36,783 bases of DNA from an uncultured Fidelibacterota bacterium. Lineage in GTDB: Bacteria > Fidelibacterota > Marinisomatia > Marinisomatales > TCS55. The notes under the pieces are model-generated. The model made no database searches. It had not been told where the DNA came from and worked only from the letters and a program-made list of their open reading frames with translations. Where the stretch lies: the NCBI GenBank assembly GCA_913009735.1, contig CAJVYU010000023.1:1-36783 (forward strand). The letters are read 5' to 3'. Of the stretch, positions 36,080-36,783 are shown one piece after another. The position numbers and the translations under genes were made by a program. Position 1 is the stretch's first letter. Every line of letters starts with the position of its first letter.

Positions 36080-36783
36080 CTAAAAAGGCAATATTTCGGG
36101 GTCATTTCCATCATTTTTAGGGTCATTTTCGTCAAAAAACATACTTTTTTCAAGTAAAAACGGTTTTCCAACGAATGAAATTTCCGTTAAACTGTCATAT
36201 TCACGTACGCGCATCATTTCAGAAGGCTCCAATTTGAACTCATTTTTTAATACCCGGCGAATATAATTTCGTTCAATCCTGGCATTTGTTTGAAAATAAT
36301 GTACTTTAATATCACTTGGGCGTGCATAGACTTTTTCTTTATCAGAGTTATTTTCAAAAAACTCCGTTAATATTTCCGTTAATTCTTTGAACAATCCGGA
36401 ATGGCTTTGTTCTTTTACTTTTAAAAGATATTCATTACTGATTTCTTCAGGGGTAAAAACCATGCGGCTTTTTTTGCCGTCGACGAATGGATCCGGCAGC
36501 GATGAAAGATAATGAAGGAATGCCGGTATTTCGTTGACCAAATCAATATCAATATTGTGATTAAATTCCTCCGGAATAGATAATTTACGCACCCAGAAGC
36601 GAATCTCTTCATCTGAAATACGCATGAAGTCATCCTCGTTATTCGATGCAAGGATAAACTTTCCGAAAAATGGCAATTTGAAATTATTTATAAATTTCAT
36701 ATTAACCGAAATATATTTTTTCGTTGCAAGTGATTTTATTTTTTCCACTGCTGATTTTCGTTCTATCATTGTTTCATCGATCG
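36080..36783 (-). CDS. Phage primase-helicase, C-terminal part; begins at 673 on the left
   Basis: Continuation of the gene at 1-673. The non-duplicated 36080-36666 encodes the last 195 codons. After the ATPase core (MIERKSAVEKIKSLATKKYI, KLPFFGKFILASNNEDDFMR: a sensor-like strand with Asn-Asn-Glu) comes an RFWVRKLSIP arginine-finger-like segment, then a winged-helix-like C-terminal region (YARPSDIKVHYFQTNARIER, then NYIRRVLKNEF). It ends NDPEILPF. This order fits the ATPase and C-terminal DNA-binding region of SF3-type phage helicases. Confidence 0.85.
   Translation of the reverse strand, partial: IDETMIERKSAVEKIKSLATKKYISVNMKFINNFKLPFFGKFILASNNEDDFMRISDEEIRFWVRKLSIPEEFNHNIDIDLVNEIPAFLHYLSSLPDPFVDGKKSRMVFTPEEISNEYLLKVKEQSHSGLFKELTEILTEFFENNSDKEKVYARPSDIKVHYFQTNARIERNYIRRVLKNEFKLEPSEMMRVREYDSLTEISFVGKPFLLEKSMFFDENDPKNDGNDPEILPF
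36667..36783. repeat. Terminal direct repeat, right copy
   Basis: Identical to bases 1-117. See the left copy. It should be removed once when the sequence is treated as a circle. Confidence 0.95.

Noticed and set aside
35848-36171. Minus-strand open frame of 107 codons at the end of the primase-helicase gene
   Set aside because: Its first part overlaps the helicase C-terminus in another frame, and the rest is translation of AT-rich non-coding DNA with low-complexity residues.

Overview
The window is one complete double-stranded DNA phage genome of the siphovirus type. Bases 1-117 are repeated exactly at 36667-36783, so the contig closes on itself into a unit of 36,666 bp. Joining the ends fuses two open halves of a primase-helicase gene in frame, which supports the closure. 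Every convincing gene lies on the minus strand, so transcription runs from high to low coordinates. A Bacteroidota host is inferred from promoter-like sites with a TAnnTTTG -7 box and a TTTG or TTGAC -33 box, from signal peptides that place Gln right after the predicted cleavage site, from DUF3127 and DUF5675 proteins, and from AT-rich DNA. No integrase, excisionase or partition gene was seen. A strictly lytic or non-integrating lifestyle is therefore likely, although one XRE-type regulator is present.

Layout in transcription order, starting at the AT-rich gap 35751-36079 (origin candidate). First comes an SSB-like OB-fold protein, an unknown protein and a small winged-helix protein, ending at a strong intrinsic terminator (34906-34937). 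Then follow a ParB-domain/DNA methyltransferase fusion, small and large terminase, a promoter, portal, Mu-F-like head protein, prohead protease with an internal start for a probable scaffold, decoration protein, major capsid protein and head-tail connectors. The tail region holds three tandem tail-tube paralogues, a frameshifted pair of tail assembly chaperones, tape measure and baseplate/hub protein, then four fibre or adhesin proteins that all start with export signals. The lysis region holds a holin candidate, a coiled-coil membrane protein and a DUF5675 protein.

A strong promoter (9789-9819) then starts the early region: small unknown and membrane proteins, a coiled-coil protein, an XRE regulator, and a recombination set (Rad52-like annealing protein, RecB/Cas4-like Fe-S nuclease, VRR-NUC-like nuclease). 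After these comes the most unusual part, 1.7-4.4 kb. There, five unrelated small genes are each followed by a GC-rich, roughly 95-nt element. The elements differ in sequence but keep the same base-pairing plan: an outer stem enclosing an H-type pseudoknot. This looks like a gene-cassette array, but its boxes are arranged the opposite way from integron attC sites. The circle closes with a GIY-YIG-family protein behind an attenuator-like leader, a small coiled-coil protein and the primase-helicase.

Functional assignments rest on reading motifs and gene order by eye. No database search was run.
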